14,468 nucleotides of DNA from an uncultured Selenomonadales bacterium (GTDB lineage Bacteria > Bacillota > Negativicutes > Selenomonadales > Selenomonadaceae). The stretch spans positions 1-14,468 of the forward strand of contig CAMVIO010000027.1 of the NCBI GenBank assembly GCA_947167555.1, in the 5' to 3' direction. Each line of letters starts with the position of its first letter. Within the stretch, counting starts at the first letter, position 1. A program made the translations under genes and the position numbers. The notes under the pieces were generated by a model. The model was not told the DNA's origin. It saw only the letters and a list, made by a program, of their open reading frames with translations, and did no database searches. Shown here one piece after another: positions 7,413 to 14,413 of this stretch.

Positions 7413-8150
7413 ATGGATAATTATGTATTGATTACGGGGGCGTCCAGTGGCATTGGGCGTGCAACGGCAATCCGGCTTTCCAAGACGTATCCTTTGGTTC
7501 TTGGTGGGCGTGATGAAAAACGACTCGAAGAAACACGGACCATGTGCGAGAATACGGATAAACATCTGCTTTGGCACTATGATCTTGCCACCGTGGAAGG
7601 AATTGCTGAAAATTTGTCTGCCTTTCTCAAGGAAAATTCCGTTTCCGTCAGCGACTTCGTGCATTCGGCAGGCATGGCACCGCTGGCGCCGCTTCGTATG
7701 ACCACATCGGAAACGATGCGCCAAATCATGGATGTGAATTTCTTTTCGGCGGTCGAGATATTAAAACTTTTAACGAGCAAGAAGGTTAACGGGAAGTCAT
7801 TGGCTTGTGTGGTGCTAATTTCCAGTATTCAAAGCCGGATTGGAGCGAAAGGACAAAGTATTTATTGTGCGTCCAAGGCGGCAATGGAAGGGTTTATGCG
7901 TGCAATGGCGGTAGAGCTTGCACCAAGTATAAAGCTGAATGTCATCCGTCCTGGTGGCATACAGACGCCAATGGGGGATTTGTTGCAGCGAAATCAGGAA
8001 CTTCTTGAGAAGCCTGCGGATGATGGCTACCTTTTAGGGTTGGGAGAAACGGAAGACATTGCTGCGATGACAGAGTTCTTGTTGAGTGAAAACGCGAAAT
8101 GGATTACCGGACAAATATTTACGGTCGACGGTGGTCGATGTGCGCATTAG
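7413..8150 (+). CDS. Short-chain dehydrogenase/reductase, FabG-like (SDR 2)
   Basis: A 245-residue classical SDR with every standard element: TGASSGIG at 8-15 for the cofactor, N109 of the catalytic tetrad in IMDVNFF, S137/S138 in VLISSIQ, and Y151/K155 in YCASK. The C-terminus has WITGQIFTVDGG. The NAG motif appears as SAG (85-87). It lies 3 nt after KAS III paralogue C, with GGAG at 7400-7403. The simplest role is reduction of the 3-oxoacyl group made on carrier protein 2. The intact tetrad contrasts with SDR 1. A sugar-nucleotide ketoreductase function cannot be excluded from sequence alone. Confidence 0.9.
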   Translation: MDNYVLITGASSGIGRATAIRLSKTYPLVLGGRDEKRLEETRTMCENTDKHLLWHYDLATVEGIAENLSAFLKENSVSVSDFVHSAGMAPLAPLRMTTSETMRQIMDVNFFSAVEILKLLTSKKVNGKSLACVVLISSIQSRIGAKGQSIYCASKAAMEGFMRAMAVELAPSIKLNVIRPGGIQTPMGDLLQRNQELLEKPADDGYLLGLGETEDIAAMTEFLLSENAKWITGQIFTVDGGRCAH

Positions 8151-8158
8151 GAGGGCAA

Positions 8159-8998
8159 ATGGAAAAGCAACTTTTTTATGCGAAAGATGGAACGCGAGTT
8201 GCCGATTCAGATTTTGTCGCTGCCTTGCGTTCGGTGGATGCGGATAAAGCGGAAATTCTTTTTATTCATTTTGGTATGAATTTCGGAATGCCGAACACGG
8301 AATATAAGCGGGATGAAATTCTGGGGGCAATCTATGGAGCGATTCGGGAAATGAATGTTACAACAGTTCTTTTCCCAACCTTCACGTTCAGCTTCCCAAA
8401 CGGCAAGGATTATGACGTCAAAAAAAGCAAATCAAAGATGGGCGCGCTGAACGAGTATGTCCGGCGGCAGCCGGAAGCAATTCGTTCCTTGGATCCCTTA
8501 ATGTCGGTGGCGCTGGTCGGGGATAAGAAATATTTAGCTATGGGCGTGGGACGCGAATCCGTCGGACGTGACTGCACATTCGATATGTTGCATCGCGAGA
8601 AGGGCGTGAAATTCCTTTTTCTCGGCACCAGGCCGCAGGATTGTTTCACCTATACGCATTATATTGAATGGGCGGCAAAGGTGCCTTATCGTTATGATCG
8701 GGACTTCACCGGGATGATTCATGCGGATGGTGGAAGTTATACCGCCACATACAAATTATTCGTGCGGTATAAGGATGTAATCCCTGGGAGCAACGATTTT
8801 GCGGATACGTTGCTTGCTCACGGAGATGCGAAAATGTGCGTATTGGGCGACAGCGAAGTTTGGACGGTGGATGAAGCGCCTGCGTATAAGTTGCTTTGTG
8901 AAAAAATCAAGGCAATTCCGGACTATATGCTGGACGCACCGTTGCCTTCATCGTGGGATGATGCATTGGTTTTGAATGGGGAAATGACCTCTCTTTGA
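8159..8998 (+). CDS. AAC(3)-family acyltransferase (antibiotic N-acetyltransferase fold)
   Basis: The protein has 279 residues from the ATG at 8159, with AGGAGGG (8149-8155) overlapping the previous stop. A longer upstream frame overlaps SDR 2 and is not favoured. The family pattern is clear: HFGMNFGMP near 37-45, VLFPTFTFSFP (70-80), the MGALNEYVRRQPEAIRS block followed by DPLMS (94-116), FLFLGT (152-157), and THYIEWAAKVPYR (166-178) with H167 and E170 at the conserved HxxE. AAC(3) enzymes acetylate amines from acetyl-CoA, and chromosomal relatives in polysaccharide or antibiotic loci act on other substrates. Drug resistance is unlikely here. Next to an adenylation enzyme and a carrier, it is a good candidate to pass an acyl or aminoacyl group from a carrier thioester to a sugar amine; that is inference. 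Confidence 0.87.
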   Translation: MEKQLFYAKDGTRVADSDFVAALRSVDADKAEILFIHFGMNFGMPNTEYKRDEILGAIYGAIREMNVTTVLFPTFTFSFPNGKDYDVKKSKSKMGALNEYVRRQPEAIRSLDPLMSVALVGDKKYLAMGVGRESVGRDCTFDMLHREKGVKFLFLGTRPQDCFTYTHYIEWAAKVPYRYDRDFTGMIHADGGSYTATYKLFVRYKDVIPGSNDFADTLLAHGDAKMCVLGDSEVWTVDEAPAYKLLCEKIKAIPDYMLDAPLPSSWDDALVLNGEMTSL

Positions 8999-9018
8999 CA
9001 AACAGGAGCGAATTGCAA

Positions 9019-10533
9019 ATGGTAAGACTCGTAACCGATTATTTAGAAGCTACGGCTAAAAAATATCCTAACAAACCCGCTTTTGTCGACGAACATTCCG
9101 TACTTACCTTTTGTGAACTGAGAGACAGCGCCAAGCGGATTGCTACAAGCTTGATTAAAGCAGGGCTTTTCAAAAAGCCGATTGCTGTGGCTCTGGGGCA
9201 AAGCGTGCAGGCAGTTGTGGCTTTCCTCGGCGCAGCGTATGCGGGCTGTTTCTATACTCCGCTTGATACCGATATGCCGGAAAGTCGTATACGAAAAATC
9301 TTGGAAACTTTGGAGCCGGGCGCGGTGATTACCAATACCGCTTATTCAGAAAAAATGGCGTCGGCTTTCAACGACCAAAAACAGATTTTGATTTACGATG
9401 ACATATTGCAGCAGAAACCAAATGAAGAATTAGTCGATAACATCCAAAAAAGATTGATTGATACCGATGTACTTTATGTACTTTTCACCTCCGGCTCTAC
9501 CGGAACTCCCAAAGGCGTCATTATTGGTCACCGCTCGGTTATCGACTATATTGATTGGGTGGAAGAAACTTTCCATGTTGACAGCGGGAGCGTCCTCGGC
9601 AATCAAGCGCCGTTCTATTTTGATAACTCTGTTCTTGACATTTACAGCACATTGAAAAACGGTGCGACTGCCTATATCATTCCACGTAAATGTTTCGCAT
9701 TCCCGATTCGCCTTTTGGAATATGTTCGCGATAAGAAAATCAATACTGTCTTTTGGGTTCCGTCGGTACTCACGCAAATTGCCAATTACGATTTGTTGGA
9801 CGAGTGCGAAATCGACTGCCTGCATACGGTCCTTTTTGCGGGCGAGGTTATGCCGACACGTCAGCTCAATATGTGGCGTAAGCGACTGCCTAGCGCGCTT
9901 TTTGCTAATCTGTACGGCCCTACAGAGATTACCGTGGACTGCACCTATTATGTCGCAAATCGAGTATTGAGCGATGCGGAGCCGGTGCCAATCGGGATTC
10001 CATGCCGCAATTCAGATATTTTAGTCTTAAACGAAAAAGACGAGCTTGTACACAGCGACGAAAAAGGCGAACTTTGTGTGCGCGGAACGTCGCTGGCTTA
10101 TGGCTATTACAAAAATCCGGAAAAAACGGCGGAAGTGTTTGTGCAGAATCCGTTGAATCCTTATTATCCGGAAAAAATATACCGCACCGGCGATATTGTG
10201 CATTATAATGAACGCGGAGAATTGATTTACGACGGACGAAAGGATTTCCAAATCAAACATTTGGGGCACCGCATAGAACTAGGCGAGATTGAAACGGCTG
10301 CGGCTTCTCTTCCTCCTGTTAAAATGGCATGTTGTCTTTTTGACGCGGCAAAAGACCAAATCATTCTTTGCTATGTGGGTGATATTGCCGCAAAAGAGCT
10401 ACGTGAAAAACTGATGTCTCTCGTACCTGAATATATGGTACCGAAACGGTACGAACAACTGGATCTGATGCCATTGAACCTTAATGGCAAGATGGATCGT
10501 GTGAAACTCAAAGAAATGTTGGTAAGGTCATAG
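9019..10533 (+). CDS. Stand-alone amino-acid adenylation enzyme (NRPS A domain / DltA-like)
   Basis: The protein has 504 residues from the ATG at 9019, supported by AGGAG at 9004-9008; in-frame TTGs at 8995 and 9013 fit less well. All adenylation core motifs are visible: LFTSGSTGTPKG (155-166, phosphate loop), FDNSVLDIY (201-209), NLYGPTE (297-303), YRTGD (388-392), GRKDFQIKHLGHRIELGEIE (406-425), and the C-terminal NGKMDR with catalytic K491. D202 occupies the position of GrsA Asp235, which binds the alpha-amino group, so the substrate is probably an amino acid and not a fatty acid. The FDxSVxD pattern is reminiscent of D-alanine ligases. No condensation, carrier or thioesterase domain is fused. 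Carrier protein 3 follows after 60 nt and is its likely partner. The reaction is ATP-dependent activation and loading of the amino acid on that carrier. Confidence 0.92.
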   Translation: MVRLVTDYLEATAKKYPNKPAFVDEHSVLTFCELRDSAKRIATSLIKAGLFKKPIAVALGQSVQAVVAFLGAAYAGCFYTPLDTDMPESRIRKILETLEPGAVITNTAYSEKMASAFNDQKQILIYDDILQQKPNEELVDNIQKRLIDTDVLYVLFTSGSTGTPKGVIIGHRSVIDYIDWVEETFHVDSGSVLGNQAPFYFDNSVLDIYSTLKNGATAYIIPRKCFAFPIRLLEYVRDKKINTVFWVPSVLTQIANYDLLDECEIDCLHTVLFAGEVMPTRQLNMWRKRLPSALFANLYGPTEITVDCTYYVANRVLSDAEPVPIGIPCRNSDILVLNEKDELVHSDEKGELCVRGTSLAYGYYKNPEKTAEVFVQNPLNPYYPEKIYRTGDIVHYNERGELIYDGRKDFQIKHLGHRIELGEIETAAASLPPVKMACCLFDAAKDQIILCYVGDIAAKELREKLMSLVPEYMVPKRYEQLDLMPLNLNGKMDRVKLKEMLVRS

Positions 10534-10544
10534 GGTAGAGAGGT

Positions 10545-10550
10545 TATAAT
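10545..10550 (+). promoter_or_regulatory. Possible internal -10 element
   Basis: A perfect TATAAT occurs in the 60-nt gap between the adenylation enzyme and carrier protein 3, inside GGTTATAATACC. The best -35 candidate, TTGGTA at 10519-10524, matches only four of six positions and is 20 nt away, so this is a weak promoter call. If real, it would allow separate expression of carrier protein 3 and the formyltransferase. Confidence 0.25.
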
Positions 10551-10593
10551 ACCATCTATGAAGATATTTATCACAACTACGGAGGAACGCATA

Positions 10594-10812
10594 ATGACGG
10601 AAAAAGAATTTTTGGATATGATGGATGAAATCCTCGACTCGGAGGAATCGGTAAAGATGGAGATGGTGCTGGACGATATTGAAGAATGGGATTCGCTGAG
10701 CGCGATGATGTTCCAATCGGAAATCTTCAAGCGGACGAAGAAGCCCGTTGCGCCGGCCGACGTGCGAAAAGCGAAGACCATTGGCGATCTTTACACATTG
10801 GTGAAGGGATAA
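10594..10812 (+). CDS. Carrier protein 3 (aminoacyl/acyl carrier)
   Basis: A 72-residue acidic carrier protein with EEWDSLS and S34 as the phosphopantetheine site. The ATG at 10594 has GGAGG at 10581-10585 with an 8-nt spacing, so the 12 extra upstream in-frame residues are not needed. It resembles carrier protein 1 along its whole length (MTEKEF against MTEQEF, the same EEWDSLS numbering, ADVRKAKTIGDLY against AEVRKAETMRNLY). Its position directly after the adenylation enzyme makes it the likely acceptor of the activated amino acid. The alternative is that it is interchangeable with carrier 1. The following gap of about 50 nt is AT-rich, and a change in base composition starts here. Confidence 0.88.
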   Translation: MTEKEFLDMMDEILDSEESVKMEMVLDDIEEWDSLSAMMFQSEIFKRTKKPVAPADVRKAKTIGDLYTLVKG

Positions 10813-10862
10813 GCGGTAATATATAGTTTGAAGCGTTATCTCTTTAGAAGTGAGTGATAAAA

Positions 10863-11708
10863 ATGTATGAACATATTTATTTTTTGGGAACGGGGCGTGT
10901 AGCTAGTAAATGTATCGAAATCTTAACTTCTAGATTTTCTGCAAAGAATATCTTGCAGTGCCTTGGCGTGGAACATGAGTCTATGTCTAATGTTGTTGCA
11001 ACATGCAGACGTTATCTTGTTCCTTACCGTTTTTTTGCACCTCTTGAATTGAATGATTTTTTAAGTCAAATATCGGATAAATCACTGCTTTTCAGTGCGC
11101 ACAATCAACATATTTTTCCCAAAGTGGTAATAGAAAATCCAAATCTTACCATCATCAATTTCCACAATGCATATTTACCTTTTTACAGAGGGAGAAATGC
11201 GCCAACTTGGGAAATATTTCATCAGGAGGCTTTTGGTGGTGCTACTTGGCATGAAGTAGATGCAAGTATAGATACCGGAGGAATCATTGTTCAGGAGAAA
11301 GTCCCCATTGAAAGCGGTGAAACGGCATTGTCCTTGCTGATGAAAAGTGCCCAATGTGGAATGAAGTTGTTTCAAGAACATGTTGATGAATTTTTGTCTG
11401 GGAAATATACGTTATATCATCCAGAAACAGTGGGTACTCTTTTCCTTTCCAAACATTTGCCAAATGGGGGGTTCCTTGATTCAAGCTGGGGCTTTGATAA
11501 ATCCTATGCCTTTTTACGTGCGATGGATTATGAAATGCTCAATATTGTACCAAAACCAAAATTACAGAGCGCAGGGCATATTTATGAAATTAGCGATTAT
11601 ACAATAATACAGTCTAAAACGTCCATTAAAGGTGATGAAACAAAATATTACATAGAATCACCTAAAAGTGGGCAATATATATGTTGCCAATTGGAACGCA
11701 TCGAGTAA
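10863..11708 (+). CDS. Formyltransferase, sugar-amine or aminoacyl type (Fmt/ArnA/VioF fold)
   Basis: The protein has 281 residues from the ATG at 10863; a GTG three codons earlier is an alternative, and no strong ribosome-binding site decides between them. The N-terminal formyltransferase domain carries the N-x-H...D catalytic set: N99 and H101 in INFHNAYLP, the PFYRGRNAP loop after it, and D137 in SIDTGG. Family chemistry is transfer of a formyl group from N10-formyl-tetrahydrofolate to an amine, as in Fmt, ArnA and the dTDP-Qui4N formyltransferase VioF. The last 80 or so residues are not a recognisable Fmt tRNA-binding domain, so a tRNA substrate is unlikely. The gene is visibly AT-richer than its neighbours (37 G/C of 120 bases counted at 11041-11160), suggesting separate acquisition. 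The target could be the same amine used by the PglD-like enzyme, or the amino group of the loaded amino acid. Confidence 0.87.
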   Translation: MYEHIYFLGTGRVASKCIEILTSRFSAKNILQCLGVEHESMSNVVATCRRYLVPYRFFAPLELNDFLSQISDKSLLFSAHNQHIFPKVVIENPNLTIINFHNAYLPFYRGRNAPTWEIFHQEAFGGATWHEVDASIDTGGIIVQEKVPIESGETALSLLMKSAQCGMKLFQEHVDEFLSGKYTLYHPETVGTLFLSKHLPNGGFLDSSWGFDKSYAFLRAMDYEMLNIVPKPKLQSAGHIYEISDYTIIQSKTSIKGDETKYYIESPKSGQYICCQLERIE

Positions 11709-11730
11709 ACAATCTACTAAAGGAGACAAC

Positions 11731-11826
11731 ATTGATAGGTTAGAAAGCTTCAAAGTCCCGCAGACGGTAATTCTTGTTGACCATATGCTGACCGGGGATC
11801 GGTTCAAGAAAATGCGAAGAGAATAA
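11731..11826 (+). pseudogene. Probable remnant of an adenylate-forming ligase C-terminus
   Basis: A short frame ending in TAA at 11824-11826 encodes LESFKVPQTVILVD followed by LTGDRFKKMRRE. The first part matches the start of the C-terminal subdomain of acyl-CoA or amino-acid ligases (typically L-x-Y/F-K-V-P-x-x-x-x-F/V-V-D). The usual T-x-x-GK-x-x-R ending is degraded and the catalytic GK lysine is not in place. No ATG opens the frame. A good AAAGGAG (11719-11725) sits just before it, but the nearest start codon in another frame (TTG at 11732) hits a stop after three codons. It does not match the C-terminus of the adenylation enzyme in this window, so it would come from a lost gene. A chance frame is the alternative. 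Confidence 0.4.
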
Positions 11827-11832
11827 ACGTCA

Positions 11833-11874
11833 AAAGCCCTTCCGCGCACGTTGATTTTGTGCGGGAAGGGCTTT
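11833..11874. terminator. Bidirectional hairpin terminator at the end of the locus
   Basis: AAAGCCCTTCC-GCGCAC (11833-11849) and GTGCGGGAAGGGCTTT (11859-11874) form a stem of about 16 bp with one bulge and a 9-nt loop. It ends in CTTT on the + strand and in CTTTT on the - strand. It lies between convergent genes, so it can end both the rightward glycan operon and the leftward GNAT transcript. Confidence 0.85.
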
Positions 11875-11891
11875 GGTTTACGGCATCGTAT

Positions 11892-12371
11892 TCACAGCTC
11901 GTAAATATACGGGCAGATATTCGCATACATCCCGTTCTTCATCCGGAAGCCTCCCGGAATCGTTCCTAGCTGCTTGAAACCGATTCTCTCATAAAGATGG
12001 CGGGCGTGGATGTTGCTTTCCACTACCGCGTTGAATTGCAGGATGTGGAAGCCCAGCGCTTTTGCGTTTCGGATTGAATCGAAGACCAGCGCTTCGCCGA
12101 TGTGCTTTCCGCGCGCCGTTGCAGTTACCGCGTAGCTGGCGTTTGCGATGTGAGCGCAGCGGCCTACGTTGTTCGGATGCAGGATGTAAAGGCCCAGTAC
12201 TTCCCCCTCGTCCTCCGCGACGGCTGTGCGGCTCTGTTCGGCGAAAAACTTCGCGCCCGTTTCCTCGTTCAATAGTTCTTCCTGCGGGAACACGTCGCCC
12301 GCTTCGACGACCTCGTTCCAAATCGCGAGCATGGCGGGAATATCCTCGGGGCTATATTTGCGCACCTTCAT
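11892..12371 (-). CDS. GNAT-family N-acetyltransferase
   Basis: The protein has 159 residues from the ATG at 12371, chosen because GGAG (12380-12383) lies 8 nt upstream. A further 24 in-frame codons upstream overlap a promoter and lack support. The GNAT fold is recognisable from MKVRKYSPEDIPAMLAIWNEVV at the N-terminus, the central strand VLGLYILHPN, the acetyl-CoA pyrophosphate loop in ATARGKHIGEAL, and the late motif HARHLYERIGFKQLG. It resembles the phosphinothricin/YhhY-like branch, but the substrate cannot be read from the sequence. It has its own promoter and is flanked by terminators on both sides, so it is transcribed alone and is unlikely to belong to the glycan locus. Confidence 0.88.
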   Translation of the reverse strand: MKVRKYSPEDIPAMLAIWNEVVEAGDVFPQEELLNEETGAKFFAEQSRTAVAEDEGEVLGLYILHPNNVGRCAHIANASYAVTATARGKHIGEALVFDSIRNAKALGFHILQFNAVVESNIHARHLYERIGFKQLGTIPGGFRMKNGMYANICPYIYEL

Positions 12372-12404
12372 CCCAATCACTCCGTTTTGTTTATTGTCAG
12401 TGTT

Positions 12405-12433
12405 ATCATGCCATAGACGGGCGCAAAGGTCAA
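12405..12433 (-). promoter_or_regulatory. Sigma-70 type promoter for the GNAT gene
   Basis: On the - strand, TTGACC (12428-12433) and CATGAT (12405-12410) are separated by exactly 17 bp, matching five and four of six consensus positions. Transcription would start near 12398, giving a leader of about 27 nt before the ATG at 12371. It lies just after the terminator of the preceding glutamine synthetase gene. Confidence 0.6.
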
Positions 12434-12449
12434 TCCTTGTCACATGCGA

Positions 12450-12477
12450 AAAGCCGACCGCGATTGCGGCCGGCTTT
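12450..12477 (-). terminator. Intrinsic terminator of the glutamine synthetase gene
   Basis: A 12-bp stem, AAAGCCGGCCGC/GCGGTCGGCTTT as read on the - strand, with one G-U pair and a 4-nt loop, is followed by a short T run. It begins 11 nt after the glutamine synthetase stop. The one imperfect pair is a wobble on the - strand but an A-C mismatch on the + strand, which favours leftward termination. Confidence 0.8.
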
Positions 12478-12488
12478 CCTTATATGGT

Positions 12489-14375
12489 TCAGATCATATT
12501 CTTGGAGTATGCGTCGTAAAGGCTTTTCAGTTCCTCGATCTTGTCGTACATCTCAACCTGCAGGCCGGAGGCTGTGGCGTAGTCGCCGCCCATCAGTGCG
12601 TTCGTCAGGAGGGTGAACAGCGACTTCTCGTCGATGCTGTCTTTCGCGAGGTAGCTGCGGATACCGCTGATTTTCGTCCAGTTGTACGCGTCCTGATCGG
12701 TGACGAAGTCGGAGACGATTTCCTGCGCGCTGCGGACGATGGCGCGGTTCTCCGGGATAATGCGGCTTACCAGCTCCGTCTTCCAGCGCAGCAGCGCGCC
12801 CTCAACGAAGGCGTGCAGGATCTTCTCGTCCAGCGCTCCGCCTGCCGTGATGACAGCTTTCTTCTCCGGATAGTTGTTCAGGTTTTCCATGTTTTCCCAG
12901 ACCGTGGCGGGCGGCGCGCCAAACATGCGGTCGCGCTCCTCCGCCGTGTAGTCCTCGAACACGTCCTGTTCGCTGCGGTAGGCGCGATCCTTTTCCAGAT
13001 AGAAGCCTTTTTCGCCCGGCTTCTTGGAAAGCTCCGCCAGAAGTTCCTTCGTCGTATGCTCCGCCGCCATCTTCACGCCGTCCAGAACAGCGGAGTAGAC
13101 GGCCGCCAGTACGAGGTACGTATTCGTGTACGGGTTGCAGGCGCGAAGCTCGAAACGCGTCGCCAGCGGGTTCTGGGCGTCGCGGACGAGACCCGCAAGA
13201 ATCGTGCGGTTTCTCGACGGGATTTCCGGTGTGTTGCCCAGTGAGGTCACGATGCAGACCGGCGCCTCGAATCCGGGCTTCAGGCGGTTCAACGAATCGT
13301 TCGTCGCGGAGACCAGCGGATTGATGGCTTCGTAATTCTTCAGAAGGCCCATGATCGCGCCGTAGCCCACCGCGCTCAAAAAGTCCTTCTTCATTTCCTT
13401 CGGCGCGAACAGGTTCACGAGGGAGCCGTCCTTCATGACCGCCGCCATGCCGATATGGGTGTGCTCGCCGTTGCCCGCGAGGCCGATCATCGGTTTCGCC
13501 TTGAAATTGACTTCGAGGCCGTTCTCACGGAAAACTTCCTTGACCAGCGTGCGGACGAGAAGCTCATTGTCCGCCGCCTGCAGCGCGTCGGCAAACTGCC
13601 AGTCGATTTCGAGCTGCTCGCAGACATGGGACATGGCTCCGGCCTCGTTGATATGGCCTTTGAGGCCGCCGACCTCTTTGTGGCCCATCTCCATTTTCAG
13701 GCCGTACTTGTCGACGAGCAGAACGCTCTGCTCGAGAGCCGTGCGCACCGCACCGCGCGTCCTCTGCCAGTACTGTTCCTGCATGACCTGAGACGCGCTC
13801 ATTTCGGCGATGTCTGCCTCTTCCAGCGGTGTCTTGACCCAGAATTCCAGCTCCGTGGCCGAGGTGAACTTGATGTCGGCAACTTCCGCGCCGTTCACAT
13901 GCTCAAGGCCGGAAAGTTTCGGATGTTTCTTGAAGAGAGCGAGCAGCTCTTTCTTGACGAATTCCAACGTGTCCGCCAGTACTGCGCGGGAATCGACGCG
14001 CTTGCCTTCATGGATCAGGAACGCGGGAATGCGCAGCGTGCCGACAGGACGCTCCGTTTCGTCGTCAAAATGTTCGTAATTGTAATCGACGAACCAGTTG
14101 ACCGACGGATCGATCGGCATATCAACCTTCGCGTTGTTCAGTGTGGCGATGCCCGGCAGCACCACCGACGAGCCGTCGGTCTGCACTGCGGTGCCTGCGT
14201 AAAATTCGTCCATATCCTTCAGGAAGATTCGCATCGGGATTTTCTCGTCGGTGTCGTTACCGGCGAGGTCGATGCCGACCAGCGAGACGAACTTGATTTC
14301 CGGATGGGATTTCAGCATGCTCGCGATCTTGCTCTTCGGGGTGTTCGCGGGAATTACATACAACAGATCATCCAT
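12489..14375 (-). CDS. glnA: Glutamine synthetase, long form (about 628 aa)
   Basis: Makes glutamine from glutamate, ammonia and ATP in the cytoplasm. The beta-grasp N-terminal part contains QTDGSSVVLPGIATL (65-79). The catalytic part shows ATELEFWV (173-180) with metal-ligand glutamates, MEMGHKEVGG (228-237), GNGEHTHIGM (301-310, H305), NRLKPGFEAP (363-372), and TRFELRACNP (406-415). These line up with class I glutamine synthetase motifs. An extra C-terminal region of about 190 residues (440-628) is helical and charged, with no recognised domain. The length sits between class I (about 440-470) and class III (about 700). The ATG at 14375 is preceded by an AAAGGCGG site. A strong terminator stands 38 nt before the start codon and no promoter fits between them, so expression probably depends on read-through or antitermination. 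Confidence 0.9.
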   Translation of the reverse strand: MDDLLYVIPANTPKSKIASMLKSHPEIKFVSLVGIDLAGNDTDEKIPMRIFLKDMDEFYAGTAVQTDGSSVVLPGIATLNNAKVDMPIDPSVNWFVDYNYEHFDDETERPVGTLRIPAFLIHEGKRVDSRAVLADTLEFVKKELLALFKKHPKLSGLEHVNGAEVADIKFTSATELEFWVKTPLEEADIAEMSASQVMQEQYWQRTRGAVRTALEQSVLLVDKYGLKMEMGHKEVGGLKGHINEAGAMSHVCEQLEIDWQFADALQAADNELLVRTLVKEVFRENGLEVNFKAKPMIGLAGNGEHTHIGMAAVMKDGSLVNLFAPKEMKKDFLSAVGYGAIMGLLKNYEAINPLVSATNDSLNRLKPGFEAPVCIVTSLGNTPEIPSRNRTILAGLVRDAQNPLATRFELRACNPYTNTYLVLAAVYSAVLDGVKMAAEHTTKELLAELSKKPGEKGFYLEKDRAYRSEQDVFEDYTAEERDRMFGAPPATVWENMENLNNYPEKKAVITAGGALDEKILHAFVEGALLRWKTELVSRIIPENRAIVRSAQEIVSDFVTDQDAYNWTKISGIRSYLAKDSIDEKSLFTLLTNALMGGDYATASGLQVEMYDKIEELKSLYDAYSKNMI

Positions 14376-14413
14376 TTTGATTACCGCCTTTCCGTCGTTT
14401 CAGATGACTGCAC

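Noticed and set aside
7101..7724. A 207-codon - strand frame crossing KAS C and SDR 2
   Set aside because: It spans two well-supported genes on the other strand and shows no motif or ribosome-binding site of interest.
8159..8998. Reading the AAC(3)-like gene as an aminoglycoside resistance gene
   Set aside because: The family includes many chromosomal acyltransferases. This one sits inside a sugar/acyl operon without any resistance or mobile context.
10863..11708. Methionyl-tRNA formyltransferase (fmt)
   Set aside because: No C-terminal tRNA-binding domain is recognisable and the context is glycan synthesis. The catalytic domain fits sugar-amine formyltransferases equally well.
12062..12616. 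A 184-codon + strand frame over the GNAT gene
   Set aside because: Its extreme Arg/Ser/Pro composition is typical of a GC-rich shadow frame, and it runs through the GNAT promoter and a terminator.
12444..13244. A 266-codon open frame on the + strand opposite glutamine synthetase
   Set aside because: It is antisense to conserved catalytic motifs, is very rich in Arg/Val, lacks a family pattern, and starts inside a terminator hairpin.
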